Made by a program: the position numbers and the translations under genes
Shown here: positions 1 through 7,933 of the stretch, in pieces
How the letters are laid out: each line of letters starts with the position of its first letter
How positions within the stretch are numbered: the first letter of the stretch is position 1
The notes under the pieces: model-generated
The model's input: only the letters and a program-made list of their open reading frames with translations
What the model was told of the DNA's origin: nothing
The model's database searches: none
From: Desulfopila sp. IMCC35006
GTDB lineage: Bacteria > Desulfobacterota > Desulfobulbia > Desulfobulbales > Desulfocapsaceae
Length of the DNA: 64,000 nt
Assembly (NCBI RefSeq): GCF_005116645.1
Contig: NZ_SWCM01000005.1
Coordinates: 186,001-250,000, forward strand
Reading direction: 5' to 3'

Positions 1-900
1 GCCGGCACCAAACAGCAGACTGTAAATAAGCGACAACCTGGCGGTACCGGCCAGTAATTCATTCAATTGGGCGCCCTGTTCTTCGGTTATTCTTTTGGCC
101 AGCTGCCAGGCTTGGGGACCGGTTACCAGCGGCAGCAGCACAAGGGCGTCGGCAAGGCCAAGCGACATTATTACCGGCAGAAACAGATAGCTCAACAGCA
201 GCAGCAGTTTAAATTCGATAATCGTCCGCCTGCGGCCCAGAAATACTGCCAGGGTATTTTTACCCGCCTTGCGATCGGTATCGATATCCCGCAGGTTATT
301 GACCACAATGATGGCGGTAACAAGCAGTCCGGGCGGTACCGATGCCAGCATTGCCAGCAGACTCACCCGTCCGGCCTGGATAAAATACGTCCCGCCTACC
401 GCCACCAGGCCAAAAAAGATAAAAACAAACAGCTCCCCCAGTCCATTGGAGGCAAGAGGAAAAGGTCCCCCGCTGTAGGCCAGTGCTGCCAGCACCGAGA
501 CCGTGCCGATGATCACGATCGGCCAACCACCTGCCTGGGCCAGATAAAGAAAAATCAAGACCGCAAGAAACAGGCAGAAGATCATACCTCGTTTCACCTC
601 AGCCGGCGAGATCAGGCCGCTCTGCGTAACCCGTACCGGCCCCAGGCGCTCCTCGGAGTCAATGTTATTTTTGAAATCAAAATAATCATTGGCCAGATTA
701 ACCCCGATCTGCAGCAACATGGCACCAAGCAGACAACACAAAGCCGGGACAAAGGCAAATTTCCCATCACTTGCGGCGACTGCACACCCCACCGCCACCG
801 GCCCCACCGCCGCCGGCAGGGTCTTCGGTCGGATGGCCATCAGCCAGAGCCTGAATTTAGCGGGAGTGTTTTTTTCTTTCATTTTATTTTCTATTTTCAT
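1..900 (-). CDS. menA: 1,4-dihydroxy-2-naphthoate polyprenyltransferase (MenA), 3' end outside window
   Basis: UbiA-family membrane prenyltransferase that attaches the polyprenyl tail to dihydroxynaphthoate in menaquinone synthesis. Read on the minus strand, 300 codons run open from an ATG at 900 to the window edge. Both Asp-rich prenyl-diphosphate/Mg motifs are visible: NDYFDFKNNID at residues 71-81 and NNLRDIDTDRKAGKNT near residue 205. The N-terminal stretch AIRPKTLPAAVGPVAVG is typical of MenA, and hydrophobic helices follow throughout. In-frame ATGs at 882 and 840 are alternative starts; none has a good ribosome site. The gene lies downstream of an ABC importer on the same strand, separated by a palindrome and a dispersed repeat. 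The family call is firm. The substrate is inferred from the MenA-like N-terminus rather than from a neighbouring men gene. Confidence 0.88.
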   Translation of the reverse strand, partial: MKIENKMKEKNTPAKFRLWLMAIRPKTLPAAVGPVAVGCAVAASDGKFAFVPALCCLLGAMLLQIGVNLANDYFDFKNNIDSEERLGPVRVTQSGLISPAEVKRGMIFCLFLAVLIFLYLAQAGGWPIVIIGTVSVLAALAYSGGPFPLASNGLGELFVFIFFGLVAVGGTYFIQAGRVSLLAMLASVPPGLLVTAIIVVNNLRDIDTDRKAGKNTLAVFLGRRRTIIEFKLLLLLSYLFLPVIMSLGLADALVLLPLVTGPQAWQLAKRITEEQGAQLNELLAGTARLSLIYSLLFGAG

Positions 901-937
901 GATGGCAAAGTAAAAAACTTCATATGCGAGGCGTAAG

Positions 938-987
938 ATTTTTATATCATTTCGGCGTACTAAAGTACGTCGTAATGATATAAAAAT
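938..987. repeat. 23-bp imperfect inverted repeat between the importer operon and menA
   Basis: The arms 938-960 and 965-987 are complementary at 21 of 23 positions around a 4-base TAAA loop. The right arm runs directly into the dispersed repeat at 986-1047, so the two probably form one compound element of about 110 bp. It could act as a terminator or mRNA-stabilising hairpin after the importer operon, though no T-run follows it. Confidence 0.7.
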
Positions 988-1047
988 TGCAACAACGACA
1001 CAGACGAAGATTTCTATGCCCTTTGGGTAATTTTTACGACGCCATCA
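986..1047. repeat. Dispersed repeat, copy 1, overlapping the stop codon of the ABC permease
   Basis: This stretch of about 61 bp is nearly identical to 58491-58551, with a handful of substitutions and one single-base gap. Both copies contain the core TAATTTTTACGACGCCATCA. In both, the terminal TCA is the TGA stop codon (minus strand) of the adjacent gene. It looks like a short dispersed REP- or MITE-like sequence. Confidence 0.8.
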
Positions 1048-1797
1048 CTCGATAAACAGGTGTTTGCTGACCTTTAGTTCTATAGCATAAATGGCAAAAT
1101 AGAGCATCACTCCCAAGAGCCCCATGCCCATAATGCCGGTATACATTTCCGGATAGAGCAGCACCTGATATGTTTCAATCACTATGTAATAGCCAAGCCC
1201 ATAGCTCGTCAAAGACTGTTCGGCAATAAACAGTACCGCCACCGCCGTGCCGACCGAGATCCGCAGGGCGGTCAATACCGCCGGCAGCGACGCCGGCAGA
1301 TAGACATACCGGAACAGGGCCCGGCGCCCGGCGCCAAGGGATTTGACGGAGAGGATCAACTCCTTTTTCAATCCCGATGCTTCATCACGCACCACCACCA
1401 GAATCTGGAAAAAAATAATTATGGCGATGAGGGTGATTTTAGAAAAATCGCTGATGCCCATCAGCACATAAATAACCGGCAGAAAGATGATCTTGGGAAT
1501 GGGATAGATAATGGCTATCAGCGGGCTCAGGATCCTGTCCAGTTGCGGCATCTGCCCAAGCGCCAGTCCCAGCGGCGCCGCAAAGAGGGTGGCGAGAAAG
1601 ACAGCGGCCAGAACCCGGCCGGCCGACGCCAGAAAATGCAAGCCCAGTTCACCGGTGATATGCGCGAAAAAGAGCGGCACCACCACGATCGGCGAAGGAA
1701 GAATAGGCCGATTTATAAGCATGGCCGCGAGCTGCCAGAGGCAGAAAAACATCACAATCCCGATAAGGGTACTGAGCAGGGTCGCTTTTTTCTTCAT
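1045..1797 (-). CDS. ABC transporter permease, NitT/TauT (SsuC/TauC-like) family
   Basis: Inner-membrane channel subunit of an importer for a small organic or anionic solute. The product is about 250 residues with six or so hydrophobic helices and the binding-protein-dependent permease (BPD_transp_1) region. The EAA-type loop is visible as SVKSLGAGRRALFRYVYLPASLPAVLTALR in the C-terminal half (quoted in part: GAGRRALFRYVYLPASLP). I chose the ATG at 1797 because GAGGGAGG lies 10-12 bases upstream and because it follows the ATPase gene stop at 1815. Last gene of the binding protein-ATPase-permease operon. Its stop codon lies inside a dispersed repeat. The substrate cannot be read from the sequence. 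Confidence 0.85.
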   Translation of the reverse strand: MKKKATLLSTLIGIVMFFCLWQLAAMLINRPILPSPIVVVPLFFAHITGELGLHFLASAGRVLAAVFLATLFAAPLGLALGQMPQLDRILSPLIAIIYPIPKIIFLPVIYVLMGISDFSKITLIAIIIFFQILVVVRDEASGLKKELILSVKSLGAGRRALFRYVYLPASLPAVLTALRISVGTAVAVLFIAEQSLTSYGLGYYIVIETYQVLLYPEMYTGIMGMGLLGVMLYFAIYAIELKVSKHLFIE

Positions 1798-1814
1798 GGT
1801 CGTAAGCGCCTCCC

Positions 1815-2660
1815 TCAGCAGTGAGCCCGGGTAGTGCAGCGCGCCAGAAGCGCACGCAAGACACCGCACCGTTCAAGGAATTCAGGATCGGTCCGCTTAT
1901 CGATCTCGCCGGACAGATGGTTGTCGATGATCTGCGGCTCCCGGTTACAGCTGTTGCCGAGAAGCAGTATCTTTTCCCCCAGCATCACCGCCTCTTCAAT
2001 GTCATGGGTGACGGTGAGCGAAGTCAGGCCGGACTCCAGGTGGAAACGGTTCATCACCTTCTGCAGTTCCTCTCTTATCGGGGCGTCAAGCGCTGAGAAA
2101 GGCTCATCCATGAGCAGCAGATCCGGTTCCAGCACCAGGGTCCTGGCGATCGCCGCCCGCTGTCGCTGCCCTCTTGACAACTGGGCGGGGTACATGCCCT
2201 GCAGTTGTTCAATCCCCAGCCAGTGCAGCCAGTAGTCCACCCGCTTTTCGTCTCCCATCGCATCACCCAACGCATTGGCGGGACTGTGTTTTCCATCGGG
2301 GCCATAAAATTTGCGTATCTTCAGGCCCAGCCGGGTATTTTCCAGGATTGTCGCCCAGGGCAGCAGGCCATGGTCCTGCAGTACCAGCCCGGTAGACGGC
2401 CTGGCCCGGACAATCTTCTCCCCGCCGATGCGGATTTCCCCGCGCAGAGGCTTATGCAGGCCGGCAACGAGATAGAGCAGCGTCGTTTTGCCGCAGCCGG
2501 ACGGGCCGATAACGGTCCAGGACTCACCCCGCTTAATTCTAAAGGAGAAATCGTCAAAGAGAAAAGAACGGCCACCATATCCGAAAGTGAGATTTTGTAT
2601 CTCTATCACTGCCGCAGGCCTGTCATTTTGCGAGAAATTCGGAGGTAACGGAACCTTCAT
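1815..2660 (-). CDS. ABC transporter ATPase, NitT/TauT (SsuB/TauB-like) family
   Basis: Cytoplasmic ATP-hydrolysing subunit of the importer. Walker A (GPSGCGKTT), Q-loop (VLQDHGLLPW), signature (LSRGQRQR), Walker B (LLLMDEP) and H-loop (VTHD) are all present and in order. The start is uncertain: the ATG at 2660 overlaps the binding-protein gene by 38 bases, while a GTG at 2609, just before IEIQNLTFGYGG, would give a conventional family N-terminus. Neither has a strong ribosome site. It sits between its partner binding-protein and permease genes and is probably translationally coupled to both. Confidence 0.87.
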   Translation of the reverse strand: MKVPLPPNFSQNDRPAAVIEIQNLTFGYGGRSFLFDDFSFRIKRGESWTVIGPSGCGKTTLLYLVAGLHKPLRGEIRIGGEKIVRARPSTGLVLQDHGLLPWATILENTRLGLKIRKFYGPDGKHSPANALGDAMGDEKRVDYWLHWLGIEQLQGMYPAQLSRGQRQRAAIARTLVLEPDLLLMDEPFSALDAPIREELQKVMNRFHLESGLTSLTVTHDIEEAVMLGEKILLLGNSCNREPQIIDNHLSGEIDKRTDPEFLERCGVLRALLARCTTRAHC

Positions 2661-3579
2661 AGGCCAGTGGAACGGTAAGGAGATTTCTCTCAAGCATCCA
2701 GGCCATGACATCATCCCATTGGGCTTTGGTCGGCACCTGCTTTCGCGGCAGAGGAGGGACGTGAAAATCATTTTCGATGTTTTTCGGTACCCGTATCTTT
2801 TTCAGCATCAGGGCCTGAAACGCGGCGGGATCGCTATTGAGATCACCACATGCCCTATCCCACGCCACCATAAATTTTTTGACCGTGTCTTGCTTTTTGA
2901 CAAGCACATCAGTCGTGAAGGTAACGACACTGGCACTGACACTTTTCAGGGCCGTATCATTGACGATTTCAACGGCCCCCCCTTTTATGGCGCTGACTCC
3001 CAGCGGATCAGGCAGTGTCACCGCCTTTACCTGCCCGGACATGAGCAGCTGCAAACGCTCCGGCAGCACCGGAACCGACTGGTATGCAATAGCCTGCCCC
3101 GATACCCCGCCTGCCTCGAGCAGTCGAGTGGTTATATATTCAATAATGGTGTTCTTGGAAATGCCGATGGGGATACCGGCCAGGTCGGCAACCGTTTTAA
3201 GATTGCTGCCGGGGGCGGCAAGCAGCCTGAACAGCGGCGAATTCCCGAGCGGCGAACGGGCAACAGAGACAATTTTCACCCTGTTCTTCTCCCGGTTGAA
3301 ATTGGCGGCACCGGCGATTTCATTGATCAGGCCATCGACTCTCCCGGCCTGCAGCAATTGATCGCGCTCGACGGCACTGCCGACCGAAAGAGCTTCAACC
3401 GTAATCCCCAGCTCGGCAAAATATCCCTTTTCTGCGGCAACATAGACTGGCAGCACGTCAGGTATCGGCAGCAGCGCCAGTCGAAGGGTACTGTTTTCAT
3501 CGGCAGCAAACATTCCTGATGGCACAGCCAGGCACAATGACAGTATACTGATGATGAATACTGCTCTTTTTCTCGTCAT
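2623..3579 (-). CDS. ABC transporter substrate-binding protein, NMT1/THI5-like (NrtA/SsuA/TauA family)
   Basis: Exported solute-binding protein of the importer. A signal peptide is clear (MTRKR followed by a hydrophobic stretch to about residue 25, cleavage near GMFAAD). The body shows the family pattern: LALLPIPDVLPVYVAAEKGYF at the N-terminus of the first lobe, then ITVEALSVGSAVERDQLLQAGRVDG and later ADLAGIPIGISKNTIIEY. The family covers nitrate, sulfonate, taurine and thiamine-precursor binders, so the ligand is open. An upstream in-frame GTG at 3594 is an alternative start. First gene of the importer operon. I saw no riboswitch in the 330 bases before it. Confidence 0.85.
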   Translation of the reverse strand: MTRKRAVFIISILSLCLAVPSGMFAADENSTLRLALLPIPDVLPVYVAAEKGYFAELGITVEALSVGSAVERDQLLQAGRVDGLINEIAGAANFNREKNRVKIVSVARSPLGNSPLFRLLAAPGSNLKTVADLAGIPIGISKNTIIEYITTRLLEAGGVSGQAIAYQSVPVLPERLQLLMSGQVKAVTLPDPLGVSAIKGGAVEIVNDTALKSVSASVVTFTTDVLVKKQDTVKKFMVAWDRACGDLNSDPAAFQALMLKKIRVPKNIENDFHVPPLPRKQVPTKAQWDDVMAWMLERNLLTVPLAYEGSVTSEFLAK

Positions 3580-3913
3580 TTCAATTGGACTCACGTATAA
3601 TTTTTTCCATCCCGGCTGTGAAAAACGTGGTTACAGTATGGTGTTGCCGGCTCGTTTCACCATAGTATTTCCATGCTGTTTGCAGTATATGATCAAGGGA
3701 GACGCTCTTTCGTTGTCGACGTTCACCGGATAACAGATAAAGCTTGCATAACCTCAGGGCCATTAACGGTTACCTTCCATTCATAATGGGAAACAGAACA
3801 GTCTTGCAACCGAAAAACATGGTGACGGCCTAAAAAGTAGCCAATTGCGATAAACAACAATTATATCGGGATAATTACCAAAGATTATTGCCGTCACCCC
3901 ATCAGCATCTTTT
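3580..3913. other. Divergent intergenic region without recognised gene
   Basis: The 334 bases between the importer operon (leftwards) and the phosphoesterase operon (rightwards) must carry both promoters. I found no THI-box, cobalamin or molybdenum-cofactor riboswitch pattern. A 60-codon open frame on the minus strand (3581-3763) overlaps the binding-protein start and has no recognisable features. Confidence 0.5.
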
Positions 3914-4507
3914 ATGAAAATTCTCAGTGTCTCCGATACCGTTGTCAAAAGCCTGCTGGAGCCGGTCGGCGGCAGTCCGGCTATTGACGGCGTTGACCTG
4001 ATCCTTGCCTGCGGCGACCTGCCACCCGAATACCTCACCGCCTTAAAACATCGCTATGATACGCCGCTGCTGTATGTTCTCGGCAATCACGATCTCCGCT
4101 ATGAGGAATCGCCGCCACAAGGCTGCCTGCACATCCACCGGAAGATTGTCAAAATGGGTGCTGTCAGGATAATCGGTTTCTCCGGTTCAAGATGGTATAA
4201 CGGCAATATTAATCAGTATACCGAAAAGCAGATGGCCCGGTTTATCCGGAAAATGCGTTTTTCCCTCTGGCGCAGCGGCGGCATCGATCTGGTTGTCAGC
4301 CATGCCCCGCCAAGATTCGTCAAGGATGCGGAAGATCCATGCCATCGCGGCTTCCGGGTGTTTTTGCAGTTTATTGAAAAATACCGCCCGACCTACTTTA
4401 TTCATGGACATATTCACACCCTGTTTGAGAACGATTCCGAACGGTTAACCAGGGTTCAATCCACCTCGGTAATAAACAGCTATGGCTACCATGTTCTCGA
4501 AATTTAA
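3914..4507 (+). CDS. Metallophosphoesterase (calcineurin-like) with an altered first metal motif
   Basis: A 197-residue calcineurin-like phosphoesterase. Recognisable motifs are ILACGDLP (GD block), VLGNHDLRY (GNHD), VVSHAPP and YFIHGHIH (GHxH). The first block, normally D-x-H, reads SVSDTVV, so the metal-binding His is missing and activity may be altered or metal use may differ. The gene overlaps the following ParB-like gene by 26 bases, which implies coupled translation and a shared role. Substrate unknown. Confidence 0.82.
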   Translation: MKILSVSDTVVKSLLEPVGGSPAIDGVDLILACGDLPPEYLTALKHRYDTPLLYVLGNHDLRYEESPPQGCLHIHRKIVKMGAVRIIGFSGSRWYNGNINQYTEKQMARFIRKMRFSLWRSGGIDLVVSHAPPRFVKDAEDPCHRGFRVFLQFIEKYRPTYFIHGHIHTLFENDSERLTRVQSTSVINSYGYHVLEI

Positions 4508-5603
4508 TCCATTTACAACCCTGAAAAAGGTTATAACCGGTCAAGCCCGGCAGGATGAAATTGACAACCCGAGTAATTTCAACGTCCGTCAGGAAAAAGA
4601 AGAGGCCTACGAAGCGGTCGAACGGGGCACCCTGATGGTGCCACTGGATAAAATTACCGGCAGCGTGGGGAGATACCACGATTTTGACAACCAGTTCAAG
4701 TCCCACTCCAGCACGATGGATGAGCGCTTAAAGGCTATCATGGACGCCATGCGGGAAGGCAAGGATATGCCCCCCATTGCGCTCTATCAGATCAAGGAGG
4801 ATTTTTTTATCCTCGACGGCCATCATCGGTTCAAAGCAGCGGTTGAACTGGGCCGGTCCGAAATCCGCTCCCGAATCGTCGAACTCCTGCCATCGAAAAA
4901 CACCCTGGAAAACAATCTCTATGTCGAAAAAATTCACTTTCGCGATAAAGCTGGTCTGACCGAAAGCATTGACCTGACCGAACCCGGCCAGATAGCCCAT
5001 CTGGAGTGGCAGGTTCGCGAGCATCGAAAGTTTCTGACCAATGAAAAAAACCAGGCCGTCAGCTTCAAGCAGGCGGCAGCCGACTGGTACAGGACCATCT
5101 ACCGTCCCCTGGCAACCCTTATCGCCAACAGCAACCTGATCAGTTCCTTTCCGGGCCGTACAGTTGACGACCTGTACCTGTATATTTCCGTACATCAATG
5201 GGAAAAAGGCAGCAAAAGGACCTACGGCATCGGTGTCGACAAACTCATTCCCACAGACATGGAGGCCTTCCGGCAAAAAATGGCAGAACATACCGAACAG
5301 GAATACCCGGAGATGAAGCGGGAAATTACCGTCTTCATCCTCCTCAACGTCGATGGCAAATACGAACAACAGATCTTCGACAAACTTTTAGCCCTCGATG
5401 AAGTCCGCGAGGTGCACAGTGTCCATGGTTCCATCGACATGATCGCCAAAATTACCCTGATGCGCGACCTGCTCTCTTCCGATGCGGAAATCCTGTCGCA
5501 GTTCATCCAGTATACGATCCGGCAGTGGCGGGGGGTGGTCTCGACACAGACCCTGATTCCCGGCATGTCGAGGACCAAGGACCAGGACCGTTGTCATCTA
5601 TGA
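4482..5603 (+). CDS. ParB/sulfiredoxin-like N-terminal domain fused to an Lrp/RAM-like C-terminal domain
   Basis: A 373-residue cytosolic protein. Residues about 50-150 resemble a ParB/Srx fold: VPLDKITGSVGRYHDF, then PPIALYQIKEDFFILDGHHRFKAA, whose DGHHR motif is the family's phosphate-binding signature. A helical middle follows (about 150-270). The last 90 residues (REITVFILLNVDGKYEQQIF, then LDEVREVHSVHGSIDMIAKI) look like an Lrp/AsnC effector-binding (RAM) domain. No DNA-binding HTH is visible. It overlaps the phosphoesterase gene by 26 bases, and its 3' end overlaps the convergent cobT fusion gene by 10. An ATG at 4491 is an alternative start. Function unknown. Confidence 0.72.
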   Translation: MATMFSKFNPFTTLKKVITGQARQDEIDNPSNFNVRQEKEEAYEAVERGTLMVPLDKITGSVGRYHDFDNQFKSHSSTMDERLKAIMDAMREGKDMPPIALYQIKEDFFILDGHHRFKAAVELGRSEIRSRIVELLPSKNTLENNLYVEKIHFRDKAGLTESIDLTEPGQIAHLEWQVREHRKFLTNEKNQAVSFKQAAADWYRTIYRPLATLIANSNLISSFPGRTVDDLYLYISVHQWEKGSKRTYGIGVDKLIPTDMEAFRQKMAEHTEQEYPEMKREITVFILLNVDGKYEQQIFDKLLALDEVREVHSVHGSIDMIAKITLMRDLLSSDAEILSQFIQYTIRQWRGVVSTQTLIPGMSRTKDQDRCHL

Positions 5604-7717
5604 CAGCGTACCGCTACCATGTGTCTGTCCACTCCAGCCTCCTCAAATGAGGCCATATCCCGCATCATGCAGCAGGAAAGCTCGACCAGGTTCATGGTGA
5701 CAGCCGCCCCGGTCCCCTCACCGAGGCGCATATCCAGATCGACCACCGGTGTCAGTCCCATGATATCAAGCGCTGCCTGCTGCCCCACTTCCACCGACTT
5801 ATGCCCGGCGATCAGATAGTCTTTCACCTCGGGACAGAGCAGATATGCGAGCAGTCCTGCAGCCGTTGATATCAGACCATCCAGGACAACCACACAACCG
5901 GTCGAGGCAGCAGCCAGAACCGCGCCGCAAATGCCGCCGAGCTCAAAACCACCCAGCATGGACAGAAGCTCCAGTCCGTTATCCTTGGGCGGACGATGCA
6001 GGGCGAGGGCTTTTTCGAGCACTTCCCGCTTGCGCATAAGGCCCCGGTCATCCACCCCGGTGCCGCGGCCGACGACCTGTGCCGGAGCAAGCCCGGTGGC
6101 GCCGCAGATGATCGCCGCGGCACTGCTGGTGTTGCCGATCCCCATTTCCCCCATGCCGACGAGATCGCAGGGCTGTCGCTCATTTTTTTCAAGAAACATT
6201 CGTGCGCCGTTTTCAATGGCCCGGATCGCTTCATCCGGACGCATTGCCCGCCGCAGAGTAAAATTGCAGGTTCCCGGCGCCACTTTCTGTTTTATCAGCA
6301 TCGGGTGGTCACGAAGCTCACCATTAACCCCCATATCGACTACTGCCAGCTCGATACCATAATGGCGACAGAAGGAGTTGATCGCGGCACCTCCATTCAG
6401 AAAATTATCGATCATCTGGAGGGTCACCCTGGCCGGAAAAGCCGATACCCCCTCTTCGACGACGCCATGATCGCCGGCAAAGACAAACATGCGTTTGCAA
6501 GCTATCGTCGGATTGAGACTTTGTCTGGCTGCGCTCACCTGCACGGCAATCTCCTCAATCCTCCCCAGAGCGCCGAGAGGCTTGGTCTTCAGGTCAACTT
6601 TTTTTCGGGCCTGGCTCTTGAGGCTCTCGGCAACCGGTTTGATCCCGGCTACCAATTGCCCAAGAAAGTCAGAGAGCACAACAGCCCTTTTCGGTCTGGT
6701 CTCTGACCCGGCACCGGTGGAGCTGTCCATCTCTGCGTGTTTGCCCATTCCGGTAAAATCGACAATATATTTCAGACTATTGCCGGCAAGGATCTGCGGC
6801 AGCACGGCCTCGACCTCTTCCGGAGAAATCACTTTTTCGATCAGCATCGCCAGATTTTTCTGTTGCCGGGCGCAAAAAGGGAGTGCCTGAACCATATGCT
6901 CTCTTCTCGGTCCATAGGCACCGTAGATTTCCAGCTCTTTATAGTGGATGAGATTGAGCAGGTTGGTCTCTATGTCCTCATTTTTAGTAAGCCCGCTAAA
7001 AAAGACCAGCCGCCCGCCTTTGCAGAGCTTGGCAATACAGAGACTCAAGGCAGCAGGGTCGGCACAGCAGTTTATCGCCAGATCAAAGTCAGCGGCAACG
7101 GTATCCTTGGCCAGCTCGATGCTATTTTTCGCGCAAAAGGGGCGCAGTCGATCAATTTTCTCCTGGCTTCTCTCGATTACCGTCACCCGGCACTGCTGCT
7201 CTCGGCAAATGAGCGCGGCGATCATGCCCATAACCCCGCCACCGTAGAGAATGACCCGTTGATTTGCCGCCAGGGCACTATTCGAAAGACCATTCAGCAC
7301 GCAGGCCACCGGTTCGGCAAAGGTCAGAATTAATGGTTCGATGTCCTCTTCAACCGCAATCAGACTCTTGTGGGGGACGGAAACAGCGCGGGCAAAACCA
7401 CCATCGGTATGAAAGCCGAGAATCCGCATTGCATCACAGAGATTCTCCCGCCCGCTCAGGCAATACCGGCAAAGACCACAGGCCTGCCCCGGCCAGACGG
7501 TATAGAGCTTGCCGCTTTGCGGATCCCTGCCGGCAATCTCATGGCCCAGGACCCTGGGCAGAACCAGATCGCGATGGCCCTGGCGCCACATTTTTGCATC
7601 GGTGCGGCAGACGGCGCAACAGCTGACAGTCAGGACAATATTGCCATCATGGGCTGCCGGAGGCTCACAGTCGTCGATACACGCCAGAGCTTCACACCGG
7701 GTCAGGATAAGTTTCAT
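5594..7717 (-). CDS. cobT: Fusion: zinc-dependent alcohol dehydrogenase-like (MDR) domain + CobT
   Basis: One open frame of 707 residues with two complete enzymes. Residues 1 to about 320 are a medium-chain dehydrogenase: catalytic zinc ligands Cys37 (CAVCRTD) and His59 (LGHE), structural zinc cysteines 80, 83, 86 and 94, and a Rossmann motif (VILYGGGVMGM). Residues about 345-707 are nicotinate-nucleotide:dimethylbenzimidazole phosphoribosyltransferase. They show GDHGVVEEGVSAFP, GMGEMGIGNTSSAA, GRGTGVDDRGL, AGHKSVEVGQ and RLGEGTGAA, the last corresponding to the region of the catalytic Glu in characterised CobT. CobT makes the alpha-ribotide of the lower ligand of cobamides. Internal ATGs at 6748 and 6730 sit at the junction and could give a free CobT. 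The gene is the last of a riboswitch-led operon, one base after the 70-residue gene. The dehydrogenase substrate is unknown. Confidence 0.9.
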   Translation of the reverse strand: MKLILTRCEALACIDDCEPPAAHDGNIVLTVSCCAVCRTDAKMWRQGHRDLVLPRVLGHEIAGRDPQSGKLYTVWPGQACGLCRYCLSGRENLCDAMRILGFHTDGGFARAVSVPHKSLIAVEEDIEPLILTFAEPVACVLNGLSNSALAANQRVILYGGGVMGMIAALICREQQCRVTVIERSQEKIDRLRPFCAKNSIELAKDTVAADFDLAINCCADPAALSLCIAKLCKGGRLVFFSGLTKNEDIETNLLNLIHYKELEIYGAYGPRREHMVQALPFCARQQKNLAMLIEKVISPEEVEAVLPQILAGNSLKYIVDFTGMGKHAEMDSSTGAGSETRPKRAVVLSDFLGQLVAGIKPVAESLKSQARKKVDLKTKPLGALGRIEEIAVQVSAARQSLNPTIACKRMFVFAGDHGVVEEGVSAFPARVTLQMIDNFLNGGAAINSFCRHYGIELAVVDMGVNGELRDHPMLIKQKVAPGTCNFTLRRAMRPDEAIRAIENGARMFLEKNERQPCDLVGMGEMGIGNTSSAAAIICGATGLAPAQVVGRGTGVDDRGLMRKREVLEKALALHRPPKDNGLELLSMLGGFELGGICGAVLAAASTGCVVVLDGLISTAAGLLAYLLCPEVKDYLIAGHKSVEVGQQAALDIMGLTPVVDLDMRLGEGTGAAVTMNLVELSCCMMRDMASFEEAGVDRHMVAVRCHR

Positions 7718-7718
7718 G

Positions 7719-7931
7719 TCACACCTGGTCGAAAGGTTCTTCGATAATGGTAAGTTTTCTGAGTACTGGTCCAGCCACCCCGGTCAACGCCAGTTTACGG
7801 CACAGGAATCGTACATGGTCTGCCTGGTCCAGAGGAAATACACTGGCCTTATTCAGCGCACACGGTTCAAAATGGTCGTCTCTGCAGCGAAAATAGTCAT
7901 CGCCGGCCTTGATAATAAGGAGTTCGGTCAT
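7719..7931 (-). CDS. Small conserved-context protein, 70 residues, unknown function
   Basis: It lies between the TrpD-like gene (two-base gap) and the dehydrogenase-CobT gene (one-base gap) on the same strand, so it is almost certainly translated as part of the operon. The protein (MTELLIIKAGDDYFRCRD at the start) has two early cysteines, no membrane segment and no signal peptide. I do not recognise the family. It may be a subunit or partner of the adjacent dehydrogenase or phosphoribosyltransferase domain. Confidence 0.7.
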   Translation of the reverse strand: MTELLIIKAGDDYFRCRDDHFEPCALNKASVFPLDQADHVRFLCRKLALTGVAGPVLRKLTIIEEPFDQV

Positions 7932-7933
7932 AA

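Noticed and set aside
2488-3519. 343-codon plus-strand open frame opposite the importer genes
   Set aside because: It overlaps the ATPase and binding-protein genes, whose motifs are unambiguous.
3595-3780. Possible thiamine riboswitch before the NMT1/THI5-like binding protein
   Set aside because: The leader lacks the CUGAGA and ACCUGAU blocks in the proper order, so the importer cannot be assigned to thiamine precursors.
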